A stretch of 64,000 nt of DNA from Pseudolabrys sp. (GCA_026125895.1 JAHCKG010000006.1:62001-126000); one strand, 5' to 3'; positions 36,530-45,632 are shown, counted from the stretch's first letter. Notes: generated from the letters alone by a model not told the origin. Numbers and translations: made by a program.

Positions 36530-36703
36530 ACCGGCATCGTGGTGCGCGCAAAAGCCTGGCTCATTTCCACGATCAAAACGGTGATCGCTGCAATCGAAGC
36601 TTGTGAGCTCGACGCCGTAGTCGGCTCAATGGCGAAAACGGCGGTGCAGATACCGAAGAAGAAGCAAGCGACTCGCGCGGTATCGCGGAAGAGCAGATTA
36701 TAA
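36530..36703 (+). pseudogene. 5'-truncated duplicate of the DUF6641-like gene
   Basis: The frame reads IVVRAKAWLISTIKTVIAA, then IEACELDAVVGSMAKTAVQ and IPKKK, which aligns position by position with the C-terminal third of the gene at 34109-34537 (IVVGKREQLIPTIETVIAA, VEAGELDAAIGAMAKTAVQ, ITKKK). The first two thirds are missing and no start or promoter fits. The copy is clearly diverged at the DNA level, so the duplication is old or came from another relative. Confidence 0.75.
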
Positions 36704-36745
36704 CCTCGCTCTTTTTCTAACTCTAAAGGTCATCTTAAAAGCCCA

Positions 36746-37978
36746 TTAGAATTTCACATCCCGGAGCACATTTAGCCGCGCTTCCTCTTGGCCCTTTCTA
36801 ATTGCCAACGCGCGCTCTGCCTGGCGTCGTTGCTCTGCGTACTCGCGTTCGAGCTCTAATCTGAGTGTTCGGCTAGCAGATGGGAGCCACTGCTTGAAAA
36901 AATCGATCACGCGCTGCACATCGCTTGCTTGCACATTTACGCGGGCAGTGTCTCCGCTAAACTGGAATGCGGTAGGAGGAATTCCCATGACGCTGGTATA
37001 GTCACCGATGTTGTGCAACGCGCGAGTCCATTTCGCATGAACGGCTTGATCAAGTTTAAGCGTCAGCACACCGTTATCCCAATCGATCTGCGCAATCGTC
37101 GGAGGGACGAATGCAAGCGGATCGTCAATCTCGCCCTCCGGGACGACTGTCTCCGTGATTTTGGTAAGTTTTTGGAAGGATATGAATTCTCGTCGGCGAT
37201 GAGCAATATCAGACTTAAGCTCCTCTATGGAGCGATAACGCTGATCTTGATCTTGACGGATCGCCTTACCGACTATCTGGTCAAGAAACGCAAACTCAGG
37301 CGCAGTCGCAGCAACTGTGGCGTACTCGCTTCCAAGAGGAATGTGGCCGGTGAACATTTCGTTGAGCATTAAACCGAGAGCATAGATGTCCGCTCGGCCG
37401 TCAACTCGTGTTCCGGATACTCGCTGTTCTGGCGCGGCGTAGATGAAGTTCGCCAGTCTCTGCCTATCATTGGTTCTGACAAGCGTGAGAAGCAAATCCC
37501 CCGTAAAGCCTGCGATGCCGAAATCTGCAACTGCTACTAATTTAGTGGCGTTCGAATAGAGGATATTCTCAGGTTTTAAGTCGCGATGCGAGGTCCCTAA
37601 CATGTGAGCGGCCTCAACACCGTCGAGAACTCTAGAGAAGACCGTCAAGCGGTCCTCGTTCGACGACTGCAACTTCAGGAACTCCCTCAAGCTTCCGTCA
37701 TAGCGATGCATGACGTAAAATGGGCCGAGCTCGGAAAGTCCGTAGTCGGTAACTGAAACGATGTTTGGATGTTTGTTCTTCAGAAGAAATGAAATCTCGT
37801 TTTTGAAACGTCGGCGCTTGTCGGTCGTCGTTGCCGTCAAGACCTTGATAGCAAATCGATTGCCGACCTCATCGACAGCGCCGTACACGCGGCCGGCGCC
37901 GCCTTCGCCTAACACTTCGTTGGCGGTGTAGATCGCGAAGGTTGTTTCGAATGTTATTTGGGCCTTGAGCTTTGACAT
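36746..37978 (-). CDS. Hanks-type serine/threonine protein kinase
   Basis: A 410-aa cytosolic kinase. Catalytic domain residues are complete: G-loop GEGGAGRVY (24-32), Lys45 (FAIKVL), Glu61, HRDLKPEN (131-138), DFG (152-154) and APEQRVSGTRVDGRADIYALG. No transmembrane helix or PASTA repeats follow. The C-terminal 140 residues hold an unknown alpha/beta domain (FVPPTIAQIDWDNGVLTL) and a charged coiled coil (LELEREYAEQRRQAERALAIR). Stand-alone kinases of this sort in islands include phage-defence kinases (Stk2-like), but no such role is shown here. Confidence 0.85.
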   Translation of the reverse strand: MSKLKAQITFETTFAIYTANEVLGEGGAGRVYGAVDEVGNRFAIKVLTATTTDKRRRFKNEISFLLKNKHPNIVSVTDYGLSELGPFYVMHRYDGSLREFLKLQSSNEDRLTVFSRVLDGVEAAHMLGTSHRDLKPENILYSNATKLVAVADFGIAGFTGDLLLTLVRTNDRQRLANFIYAAPEQRVSGTRVDGRADIYALGLMLNEMFTGHIPLGSEYATVAATAPEFAFLDQIVGKAIRQDQDQRYRSIEELKSDIAHRRREFISFQKLTKITETVVPEGEIDDPLAFVPPTIAQIDWDNGVLTLKLDQAVHAKWTRALHNIGDYTSVMGIPPTAFQFSGDTARVNVQASDVQRVIDFFKQWLPSASRTLRLELEREYAEQRRQAERALAIRKGQEEARLNVLRDVKF

Positions 37979-38392
37979 CTATGGCCTATTTAGCCTGCGC
38001 ACTTAGTGACGGGCGAAAATGAGATAGATGAACCCTTGCCGGGGTTGAATCGGTATAACTAATTAATTCGTTATTTCATGACGTTATCAAGCGTTGATTT
38101 GTCCGTTCTAACAGTATCATTCTGAATGGCCGTCGTTGCCGCTCCACGGCGACATTGGGTCGCTATTAGTGCGCCCAGTTCCCGTTAAATCATTCGTTCA
38201 GAACGAATTCTTCCCGTCTGAATGTCTTCGGGTGCGGCGGACGAAACCTAATACAGTAACGATAAAATGACATTCCGAGCTAACCGCTTGAAATGCGGAA
38301 GCTTTGTTGCCCGTCTGAATTTGGTTGCCCAACCGAAACATCAGAAAATACGTTGCTTTCGTGCAAAGCATTACATTTGAGCGGTCTGCGCG
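37979..38392. other. A+T-rich intergenic region with 17-bp palindrome
   Basis: I see no gene. ATTCGTTCAGAACGAAT (38192-38208) is an exact inverted repeat around one central base. CCCGTCTGAAT occurs twice (about 38213 and 38311). These are candidate binding sites for a regulator of the divergent kinase and recombinase genes. Confidence 0.4.
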
Positions 38393-38965
38393 ATGAAGCA
38401 GGCCAAGACATTGCGGGCAGACGAGATCAAGCGCGTCCTCGCTTATGTCGCGACACGACGCCATGCGATCAGAGATCGCGCCATCATCGTTACCAGCTTC
38501 CAGAGCGGCATGCGGGCGCACGAAATGGCGTCGCTGCGCATCGGTGATGTCGTTGATGAAGCCGGCAACGTCCGGAGTGAAATCATCCTCAAGCCCGAAC
38601 AGACGAAGGGCCGCTTCAGTCGCCGGGTGTTCGTAAATGCCAGGCTGAAGAAGGAACTGGCCGTTTATCTGAGGCAGGCATGCGCAGGTCTGTCGGCATC
38701 GGAGCCTCTGTTTCGATCGCAGAAGCGGAATGCTTTCAATGGCAACACCATGTGCCAGTTATTCCTGAACATCTACAAGGAAGCCGGCATCAAAGGCGCC
38801 AGCTCACATAGCGGTAGGCGCACATTCATCACCAATCTCGCCGGCAAGTCGATTTCAGTGCGGGTGCTTGCCGCATTGGCCGGCCACAGCTCCATCTCCA
38901 CCACGCAGAGGTACATCGACGTCAACGACGACCAATTACGCAACGCCGTCGAGTTGGTGTCGTAG
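38393..38965 (+). CDS. Stand-alone tyrosine recombinase (catalytic domain only)
   Basis: A 190-aa protein consisting of just the tyrosine recombinase catalytic domain. Arg41 (GMRAHEMASL), Lys72 (QTKGRFSR), His139-x-x-Arg142 (HSGRRTF), His165 (AGHSSIST) and Tyr174 (TTQRYID) are all present. The N-terminal core-binding domain of normal integrases is missing, and there is no upstream open frame for it. Short recombinases of this size recur in rhizobial genomes. It may be active with a partner or may be a reduced relic. Confidence 0.85.
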   Translation: MKQAKTLRADEIKRVLAYVATRRHAIRDRAIIVTSFQSGMRAHEMASLRIGDVVDEAGNVRSEIILKPEQTKGRFSRRVFVNARLKKELAVYLRQACAGLSASEPLFRSQKRNAFNGNTMCQLFLNIYKEAGIKGASSHSGRRTFITNLAGKSISVRVLAALAGHSSISTTQRYIDVNDDQLRNAVELVS

Positions 38966-38981
38966 GGAGACAGCAAACCGC

Positions 38982-39125
38982 ATGCTCTCGCTCCTTACTG
39001 CAGTGTTGCTTGTGGGTGCGCTGGTTGGCGTGTGGGCTCAAGCCCGCGAGGAAGCCGAAGCGGAAATGGCCGACGAAGAGTGGGATCACAACGGAGGAGG
39101 AGAGACCGATGATGAAGACATATAA
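38982..39125 (+). CDS. Small single-pass membrane peptide
   Basis: A 47-aa ORF with one hydrophobic helix (LSLLTAVLLVGALVGVWA) and an acidic tail (EEAEAEMADEEWDHNGGG...). GGGAGA is 12 nt upstream. It starts 16 bases after the recombinase stop and overlaps the next small gene by 17 bases. Compact packing suggests it is real, though short. Confidence 0.45.
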   Translation: MLSLLTAVLLVGALVGVWAQAREEAEAEMADEEWDHNGGGETDDEDI

Positions 39126-39261
39126 AGCGAAGGTGCGGCTTCCAAACGGTTCGGTGCAGGAGGTGCGGGTCGAAGCCGACAGTTCTCTCAACGCCCGAGC
39201 GATGCTGGAAGCCCAGTACGGCAAGGGTTCAATCTTCTCTTCTCCGACAGAAGCGCGCTGA
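39109..39261 (+). CDS. Small soluble hypothetical protein
   Basis: A 50-aa ORF (MMKTYKAKVRLPNGSVQEVR...) with a strong GGAGGAGGAGA ribosome-binding site inside the upstream ORF. Sequence suggests a beta-beta-alpha mini-domain (KAKVRLPNGSVQEVRVEA, then SSLNARAMLEAQYG). Its stop overlaps the start of the 669-aa gene (TGATG), so translation is coupled. Confidence 0.6.
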   Translation: MMKTYKAKVRLPNGSVQEVRVEADSSLNARAMLEAQYGKGSIFSSPTEAR

Positions 39262-41270
39262 TGTTGCTTGCTGACCGAATTTCATTGATAGGCAGGCACC
39301 GGGCGGTGCTACGGCAATTCTGGATGGCGATTATCGCCGGCTTTGGTGCCGCGTCGCTCATTGTATTCGGCGCAGCGACCGCGATAGCCCAGCAGCAAGG
39401 CTATCCCTATTACGTCGCCAACACAGCGCCGCCCGACGCTTATTTGGCCTTACGCTCGGAGCCATCGTCGCGCACGGGCCAGCGCTTGATGGAGATGCCA
39501 AATGACACCCGACTTGAAGTTCTGACGAAGCGCCCGGATGGCTGGTGGTTGGTCAAAACCTTCCCGAGCGGAATGCAAGGGTGGGCACTCAGCGGTGTTG
39601 GTCGGAAGTCTTGGATTGTGTGCTGCAAAACCGGAGCGCCGGAATCGTCGGCTTCTGCTTCCAACGGGTCGGGCGGACAAGGGCCGATCCCCACCTCGGC
39701 TGTGGCGTCTTCGGGTCCGGCTACAGAGATATTGGTGTACGCGAACCTACAGAGTCCCGATGTCGCGAAAAGCCTCAATGGCGGGATTAATTTAAAAGCG
39801 ACTTCGGGGGCATCAAAAGACAGGATCGCGGCGGCCTTCGTGAAATTCGATCTGCTTGTGGATGGGCAATACAGCTACGGACAGACTTTGCTGCAGATCA
39901 TCGGCGGCAAGGTCGCTCAGCCAAGAGGTTCGGTCCACTACAGACGGGACCGATCGCCCGACTTGAAAAGCCAGTTCCTGGAAACCGCAAACGTACTGGG
40001 CGCCGTCGTCCGAGCATTCAAGAGCAAGAATCCCAGCATCAAGCAGGACCTGGAGCCAAGCACTTCCATTGACCGCGCGGCCCTGATTTTCGTTCCCCAG
40101 CGGGTGATCGAAAAGGGCGCCGCGCGAGATTTCCAACAACGACTGGCGGCCAAAAACCTGATCCTGATCTCAACGCTAACCGTGGACGACATCCGAGCGG
40201 GCTATACGGCTCTGAAAAGCGATATGATCGCCGCCGGTGAGAGGTCGCGGAACGTCCGCAACGCCATATTGGGTGCAGCTCCAGACGATACGAGCCGCTA
40301 CGGCGCGCTAGCGAAATCTGACCGCACTATCTTGCGTAATCCCTGCGTCGTAAATAATCGTACCCAACTACCCGAAGCGCGCGGACTTCTACTCAACAAA
40401 GATGTTATCCGCTGGTTCGTTAATGACGAAGGACAGGAGGCTGCCCTTGGTCAACCGTCCGTCCTTCAGACGTTGGATGAGATTTATGCAGCTATGGTCC
40501 GGCCCGATGGCCAATGCACCGCTGTGGTTGCTCCGGTGGGTCAGATATCAACCGTCGCGAAGGCCCTCGTCCGAGACGGAATTTCGTTCGACATCTACCC
40601 GGCGACATTCCCTGCATCCGATCTGCGGTTCGCATACGCCAAGAGCCGGGGCTTTAACGACATCGATGAGTTCAATCTCGCAGACGCGTTTCGGCCAATG
40701 CTGTCCCCTGCGACGGCACAAGAGCTCAGACGACATGGAGTTATGACCAAAGACAACTGGAGCAAAGCCGTCGAACGTATGAAAGTGGCTAACTACTCTG
40801 GTTCTGCCTCGGTGCAGGACGTGATCCAGTTTCTGGAAGACGAGCGCAATGCGGCGCTGATGCACAAATCACCAGCCGATGTGAGAGAAAGCAGGCTCCG
40901 AGCTACCCAAGAGACCCAAGCGGCCGAACGAGCCCAACTGGCTCAGCAATACCCGTATCAAGCGATTATTGTTTGCGGTAGCCCGCAACTCGTGACGACG
41001 GCCTGCTTTTCGGCTGGCCATAACGTCTACACCGACTTGGAGCTTCGAAACGGCGACGACTACGGCCTCTACAAGATTTACCAGATCAGTCAGTTGGGTC
41101 GTGTAACACCTCAGGGTCGCGTCGTCGACCTGCGCGAGCATTTCGAAATCAAAATGCAAAATGGAAGCGAAATGCTGACGCTTTCGCTCCGCATCGTCGA
41201 AACGAAGACCGGCAAAGAGGTATTCAGAAAGGACGCGGGGCGGTTCGATGTACTCTCTGTACGTAATTGA
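39261..41270 (+). CDS. Membrane-anchored SH3-domain hypothetical protein
   Basis: A 669-aa protein. One hydrophobic segment (about residues 21-44, FWMAIIAGFGAASLIVFGAATAIA) acts as signal or anchor. A bacterial SH3 domain follows (about 55-115: LALRSEPSSRTGQRLMEMP, LEVLTKRPDGWWLVKTFPSG, GWALSG). Residues about 155-620 are not recognised. The region TAAFVKFDLLVDGQYSYGQ-type to PQRVIEKGAARDFQQ has the rhythm of an alpha/beta domain, and a coiled coil near 560-590 precedes a C-terminal beta domain. It is translationally coupled to the two tiny genes before it, making a recombinase-TM peptide-small protein-SH3 protein unit of unknown role. Confidence 0.6.
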   Translation: MLLADRISLIGRHRAVLRQFWMAIIAGFGAASLIVFGAATAIAQQQGYPYYVANTAPPDAYLALRSEPSSRTGQRLMEMPNDTRLEVLTKRPDGWWLVKTFPSGMQGWALSGVGRKSWIVCCKTGAPESSASASNGSGGQGPIPTSAVASSGPATEILVYANLQSPDVAKSLNGGINLKATSGASKDRIAAAFVKFDLLVDGQYSYGQTLLQIIGGKVAQPRGSVHYRRDRSPDLKSQFLETANVLGAVVRAFKSKNPSIKQDLEPSTSIDRAALIFVPQRVIEKGAARDFQQRLAAKNLILISTLTVDDIRAGYTALKSDMIAAGERSRNVRNAILGAAPDDTSRYGALAKSDRTILRNPCVVNNRTQLPEARGLLLNKDVIRWFVNDEGQEAALGQPSVLQTLDEIYAAMVRPDGQCTAVVAPVGQISTVAKALVRDGISFDIYPATFPASDLRFAYAKSRGFNDIDEFNLADAFRPMLSPATAQELRRHGVMTKDNWSKAVERMKVANYSGSASVQDVIQFLEDERNAALMHKSPADVRESRLRATQETQAAERAQLAQQYPYQAIIVCGSPQLVTTACFSAGHNVYTDLELRNGDDYGLYKIYQISQLGRVTPQGRVVDLREHFEIKMQNGSEMLTLSLRIVETKTGKEVFRKDAGRFDVLSVRN

Positions 41271-41980
41271 CTTTTTCGCTGCGCGGGTATCCAGCCGGCC
41301 GAGCGTCAGCAGTCCTGTGTTCTAGAGCTCATCGGCTCGTTAACGCTACCGCCGACCTGCGCCTGACACTTTTAACGTGAGCACCGATTGCAGTACGGCT
41401 CGCTCCGAAGGTCTCGCCGGCTTTTGAGGGAAGGCCGACTTGCGTTATGGCGATCATGCCGCGCGTGACTTCAGTTGGAGCGTGAGCTTTGGGACATCAT
41501 ATAAAGGGTGCGCTTGTTCGGAGTCTGGCAACGACAGCAGATTATGCTCTGCGCAATAAATCATTGCAGGCAAGTTGGATGAAGAAAAGCGGCGGCGTGC
41601 GGTATCCAGTTACGACCGCCGTTGCCTCGCGGTGGAGTTAGCCTATGCGGAATATCTCAACTTTTCGAATGGCGAACCCGAGATTGGTCCGACTTAGAAA
41701 CTGGCGCTTTTTGATCAGAACATGAACGCCGGCCATTTTGATGGCAAGAGAACTACCACTGCGCCCACATGTACAGGGATCAAACGCAGAACAGAATAGC
41801 GACAACGCGAGCGATATTTTATGAGCTATTCAAACGGCGCTCTGGCGGACGGAAGTCGGGGCACTTGCATCTAGCCGCGAACTTTCCCAGTTTGGGTTGA
41901 GGCATCGACCGGACCAATCGCGCGTTGGCTGGTCCACGAGGTGGGTGACGCCACTGCCACCTTCGCAAGCTGAGATTGCA
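41271..41980. other. Gene-poor region
   Basis: I find no convincing coding region, RNA gene or terminator in these 710 bases. Some stretches translate to helical, charged peptides (for example around 41520-41680) but are broken by stops, so old gene debris is likely. Confidence 0.4.
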
Positions 41981-42169
41981 ATGCCCGACGATGAGACCCT
42001 GGGTCCGCAAACTTGTCCGTCCTGCGGCGGAATGCTCGCGTTGGCGGCCAAAAATGTCGCGCGGCTCGCCGGCCCAGGGTTCCTGGATTTCTTTAGGTGC
42101 GACGGCTGCGGCATAATTAGCACCCGCGATCATGGCAGTCGGGACGAGGCCGACAAAAATATCGACTAG
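41981..42169 (+). CDS. Small zinc-ribbon protein
   Basis: A 62-aa protein with TCPSCGGMLAL and FRCDGCGIIS, two CxxC knuckles about 30 residues apart, the standard zinc-ribbon layout. ATG 41981 starts a sensible protein (MPDDETLGPQ); the frame is open upstream to 41897 but that part is unlike a protein. Overlapping minus-strand frames are shadows. Proteins of this kind are common and functionally unassigned in Bradyrhizobium relatives. Confidence 0.6.
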   Translation: MPDDETLGPQTCPSCGGMLALAAKNVARLAGPGFLDFFRCDGCGIISTRDHGSRDEADKNID

Positions 42170-42311
42170 CCATCCCATGGCTGGCTGACGAAATAAATTG
42201 AAACAATCTGCCGTCGGGCCGGGTTACTCCCCTCATCACCGGCGCATCTCATCGGGCGCCGGTGGCTGAGAGACGATTGGTGCTCCCGCCCTGCAAAAAG
42301 CGGGACTGCGC

Positions 42312-42512
42312 ATGTCGCAAACCAGAACTGAACTTATTCAGCAGTCAGCGATCCAACGGCCCCTCTGCACGACGTGCGGCTCTGAGATGTGGCTTGCTCG
42401 TGTCTCGCCGGACGGCCCGGGCAAGGAACACCGGACGTTTGACTGTCCGGTCTGTGAGATATCGACCGGCGCGAGCGTCAGTCAAAAGCATGGCAAGCCA
42501 ATTGAATTCTAA
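42312..42512 (+). CDS. Small zinc-ribbon protein
   Basis: A 66-aa protein with PLCTTCGSEMWLARVSPDGPG and DCPVCE, again two CxxC pairs. The wording GxxxRTFDCPxC is widespread among short Bradyrhizobium/Rhodopseudomonas proteins of unknown function. It lies next to another zinc-ribbon ORF and upstream of a ribbon-helix-helix gene. Confidence 0.65.
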   Translation: MSQTRTELIQQSAIQRPLCTTCGSEMWLARVSPDGPGKEHRTFDCPVCEISTGASVSQKHGKPIEF

Positions 42513-42671
42513 CGGCGGACGGTGCGGACGGCCTGTGCGTCGGACCACCCCCTGTTCACGTGTGGAACTCGCCCTGTCGAAGGATGTATCATTCGCCCCG
42601 GTGCCGGAAGGGAGCCCGCAACCGGGCTCGAGCGCGCCGGCATGTCTTCGCGTCTCACGGAGATCCGGATC

Positions 42672-42959
42672 ATGCCGAGCATCCAAAGAAAGAAAGATAA
42701 CGGCGCCGCAAAAAACTCCGCGGTCGTAAAGCGGTCAATTGAGCTACGTAGCCGCAAGACCAGCATCAGCCTGGAGGAGGCCTTCTGGCGGGCGTTGCAG
42801 GACATCGCTCGCGAGCGAGGTATCTCCACGGCAGAGCTGATCGAAAAAATCGATGAAGGCCGGGCAGCTGAAAGCAACCTGTCGTCCGCAATTCGCGTTT
42901 TCGCGCTTGAAACGTGCCTGAAGAAGAACGCAGCCCTGATAAAGAAAACGATGCAATAG
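42672..42959 (+). CDS. Ribbon-helix-helix (RHH_4-type) protein
   Basis: A 95-aa protein. The core VVKRSIELRSRKTSISLEE, FWRALQDIARERGISTAEL and NLSSAIRVFAL match the RHH_4 family (strand KRSI, helix A EEAFWRALQDIA, helix B STAELIEKID). These small DNA-binding proteins are probable regulators; targets are unknown. ATG 42672 fits the family start; the frame extends upstream with implausible sequence. Confidence 0.75.
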   Translation: MPSIQRKKDNGAAKNSAVVKRSIELRSRKTSISLEEAFWRALQDIARERGISTAELIEKIDEGRAAESNLSSAIRVFALETCLKKNAALIKKTMQ

Positions 42960-43512
42960 AATACACGGTCTTTATCGAGCTGGTCAGGCTATCGCCGATC
43001 GCTGGGCTGGTGCGCGCCCGAGGTAAAATAATTTGTCTTGTGCGCGAGATGATCTATGCGGCTTCTGCCGCTGTATGAGAATTTTCTCAATTAACTTCAC
43101 CAGTTCATTAAACTTCGGCGATCGTTATAAAGTTTCGATTATCTTTTCTGTACGAATTCAAAGGGGGGTCATCTAGCGGGTCACGGCGGGCGCAGCGATA
43201 TTGGGGGCAAGACATTCAAGAAATTGAATTGTTTGATGTCAAAACGTCGCTTCTTGTTTCCTACCAAGATTTGTCATGCCGGCTTTTGTCTTCACTTGCC
43301 CTGCCACCGGAGCGAAGGTTCAAGTCTGGGCGTCCGACGCACACCCAGAACTCGAGCACTATCGAATGCCTAGCCTGTCGCAGGGTGCATTTAGTCGACC
43401 AGCGAACCGGAAGGGTCGTCGGAGGCGATAGGGGCAATGGTAACATAAAGTAGCCGCTGCGGCTCGTGTTCCAATTTACGTACAGTTAGCGGAGTTCGCG
43501 TTATCGAATGCC
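42960..43512. other. Gene-poor region
   Basis: No coding region or RNA gene can be supported. A 74-codon open frame at 43229-43453 has no family resemblance and no ribosome-binding site. A T-loop-like GGTTCAAGTC at about 43318 lacks pairing arms for a tRNA. Confidence 0.4.
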
Positions 43513-43764
43513 ATGGAAGTCAGCGAGGAAAGAAGGCAAACGCGGCGCCACAAAACTTTCAAGGGCGGGTTAATCCTCTACGGCGTCGCACCAGCGGTCC
43601 CCTGCGTTATCAGGAACCTCTCAGAGATCGGCGCCTGCCTTGAGCTGGACGACGCAAGCCCGGTTCCGGATCAGTTCGCGGTGCTCATAAAGCCCGAAGA
43701 TATTAAGAGAAATTGCCAAGCGATCTGGCGTTCTGGGAAGCGCATTGGCGTCCAATTCGTTTGA
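43513..43764 (+). CDS. PilZ domain protein
   Basis: An 83-aa PilZ domain. The c-di-GMP-binding signature is present as RRQTRRHKT (RxxxR) near residue 8 and RNLSEIGACLEL (the [D/N]xSxxG motif) at about 34-45. Family members bind cyclic di-GMP and act as effectors. A diguanylate cyclase lies 8 kb away in the same island. Confidence 0.8.
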   Translation: MEVSEERRQTRRHKTFKGGLILYGVAPAVPCVIRNLSEIGACLELDDASPVPDQFAVLIKPEDIKRNCQAIWRSGKRIGVQFV

Positions 43765-44077
43765 TCGCAACACGCCGTGCGGCCGTTGACCACCGCGACC
43801 CATCACCTTGCCGTAGGCCATCCTCTCTCGTCCCGAAACTTATTTGGAGCGCCGCCGGCCGTAGATTATTCGCGCCTGCGACCACTACTCAAATACGGCC
43901 GTCCCAATCTAAATTGTAATCACGCTTTGTTATGATGGATTATCCTTTGCGCGAATAAACCGCGACCAGACCGCGAACATTTAGCTGCTTGGTTTACACG
44001 GGGTTAACGGCTTGATCTGCATCAGGAAAGGCACGCGGGGATAATATCCCTCGGCGTCCCTTCCCATCTAAATCCGG
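43765..44077. other. Intergenic region
   Basis: I see nothing functional in these 313 bases; they mark the start of a block of clearly higher G+C content that continues to about 51.8 kb. Confidence 0.4.
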
Positions 44078-44731
44078 TCAATCCGCCAACGACCGCGCCG
44101 AGTATTCCCCGCCCTTGATCACCTTCCAATAAGCCTCGTCCATCGCGATTGTCCGGCTGCCGAGCCAGGGAAAATGTCCGTACCAGAACGACAGTTGTTT
44201 CGCCGCTGTTTTAGAGTTCGCGCCGGTGACCAGGAACTCATAGAGCGCCGCGGCCAGTCCCGACCGGTCGGCACCGCTGTAGCAATGGACCAGGACCGGC
44301 CGCGGCGCGCTGCGCAGCAGTCCGATCAAGCGGCGCATCACCTTCGGCTCCGGTTCGCTCGTCGCGCCAATGCCGACATCGAAGTGCTGCACACCATGCT
44401 CTTTGGTCACCTTCAACTCTTCGTCGTACCAGGCATCGCCCGGATTATCGCCCCGCAGGTTGATCACCGACTTTATTTTATATTCGTTGAGGACGCGCGC
44501 GAGATCGTCGCCATCCAGTTGCGCCGAGCGGTAGAGCTTGTTCGGCTCGACCGTATGGATATTGCCGGTCAATTGGAGAAAGAGCGCCCAACCTCCCGCC
44601 GCCAGCACGATTGCAACCGCCACGCTAGCGAATGCGACCGCGAGCCGGCGGGCAAGGCGTCTCCGGGTCGTGTCCAAGCGAGGCGACCGGGGCCTTTGCG
44701 ACGGTAGAGTGGACTTTGCGGGACTATCCAT
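44078..44731 (-). CDS. Membrane-anchored tyrosine/dual-specificity phosphatase
   Basis: About 217 aa. One transmembrane helix (AVAFASVAVAIVLAAGGWALFL) is followed by a periplasm-facing DSP-type phosphatase domain. The P-loop is HCYSGADRSG (Cys150, Arg156 of CX5R) and the start of the domain is KLYRSAQLDGDDL. Similar proteins (SiuA/Siw14-like or lipid-phosphatase relatives) occur near membrane stress genes. It starts at ATG 44731 and overlaps the stop of the COG4705 gene by 8 bases. Confidence 0.8.
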   Translation of the reverse strand: MDSPAKSTLPSQRPRSPRLDTTRRRLARRLAVAFASVAVAIVLAAGGWALFLQLTGNIHTVEPNKLYRSAQLDGDDLARVLNEYKIKSVINLRGDNPGDAWYDEELKVTKEHGVQHFDVGIGATSEPEPKVMRRLIGLLRSAPRPVLVHCYSGADRSGLAAALYEFLVTGANSKTAAKQLSFWYGHFPWLGSRTIAMDEAYWKVIKGGEYSARSLAD

Positions 44732-45506
44732 GATGTTTGCCCGCACGCTGCGGCAGCAGCCAGATGCAGCCAAGAATGAACACGACCAGGACGGCCGACG
44801 CGGTGTAACGGCTCAGCTCCAGGCCGCCCTGGTTGAGCGGTTTATCGAGGAAGTCCCCGACCGTGGCGCCGAGCGGCCGGGTCAGAATGAACGCGAGCCA
44901 GAACAAGGCCACCCGGGACATCGACGTCCAGTAATAGGCCGCGATGATCAGGACGAGCCCGGCGCCGAAAACGGCCGCGCCGCCAAGATAGCCAAGGCCA
45001 TTTGTATCAGCCATCCAGTCACCGAGCGCTGTCCCGAGGGTCTGGGAGAACATGATGGTCACCCAGTAGAAAGTTTCGGCTTTGCGAGAATGGATCGACG
45101 TAACCGCGACGGTCCCGGTCGAAAAGCGCCAAAGGGCCAACGAGAGAGCCAACAGCGCGACGAGGATCGAAACGCCGCCGGGGTAACCGATGCCCAACGA
45201 TCGGTCGACGAAATCGGCCAACGTGGTTCCGACCGTCGTCGTCGCCACGATAACGGTCCAGTACAGCAGGGGGTGGAAGCGTTCGGCCTTGACCTGCCCG
45301 GCAACGGCCGCGAGGAAGATAACCGCGAAAATGACGGTCCCCACTAGGTAGCCCAGGTTCATCGACATGGTAACCGCGTCGCCGCCGGTTTCTCCCAGTG
45401 TCGTTGCGGCGATCTTGATGATCCAGAAGGCCAGTGTGAGTTCGGGTAGCTTACTTGAAGTGTTCTCAACTAAGTCGTTATCTCTTAAGGCAGTCCTATC
45501 TAACAT
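44724..45506 (-). CDS. COG4705-type multi-pass membrane protein
   Basis: A 260-aa integral membrane protein. It contains repeated units with the phrase TTLGETGGD / TTVGTTLADF / TLGTALGDW / LGATVGDFL, one per quarter, each followed by a Gly-rich helix, so it is a four-fold internal repeat. This family is annotated as an uncharacterised membrane-anchored protein. A 257-aa paralogue lies at 46077-46850 with the same units. Function unknown; metal or ion transport has been suggested by context only. Confidence 0.75.
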   Translation of the reverse strand: MLDRTALRDNDLVENTSSKLPELTLAFWIIKIAATTLGETGGDAVTMSMNLGYLVGTVIFAVIFLAAVAGQVKAERFHPLLYWTVIVATTTVGTTLADFVDRSLGIGYPGGVSILVALLALSLALWRFSTGTVAVTSIHSRKAETFYWVTIMFSQTLGTALGDWMADTNGLGYLGGAAVFGAGLVLIIAAYYWTSMSRVALFWLAFILTRPLGATVGDFLDKPLNQGGLELSRYTASAVLVVFILGCIWLLPQRAGKHHG

Positions 45507-45632
45507 TACGCTTCTTTCATTGCGACCAGTCTATCATTCATCCAGCGATGTTGCGGCAATGACCTTAGGAGAGACTTAGGCATTCCACGATTCTCGCGCC
45601 TGCGCACCCGCTCCGCACCTAGGCTTAAAACA

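Noticed and set aside
41819..42178. Minus-strand frames of 119 and 97 codons
   Set aside because: The opposite strand codes a zinc-ribbon protein with two CxxC knuckles, which these frames lack.
43300..43345. tRNA-like T-loop (GGTTCAAGTC)
   Set aside because: The bases on each side cannot form a T-stem, and no anticodon or acceptor arm fits.
43229..43453. 74-codon plus-strand frame
   Set aside because: No ribosome-binding site, no family resemblance and atypical composition.
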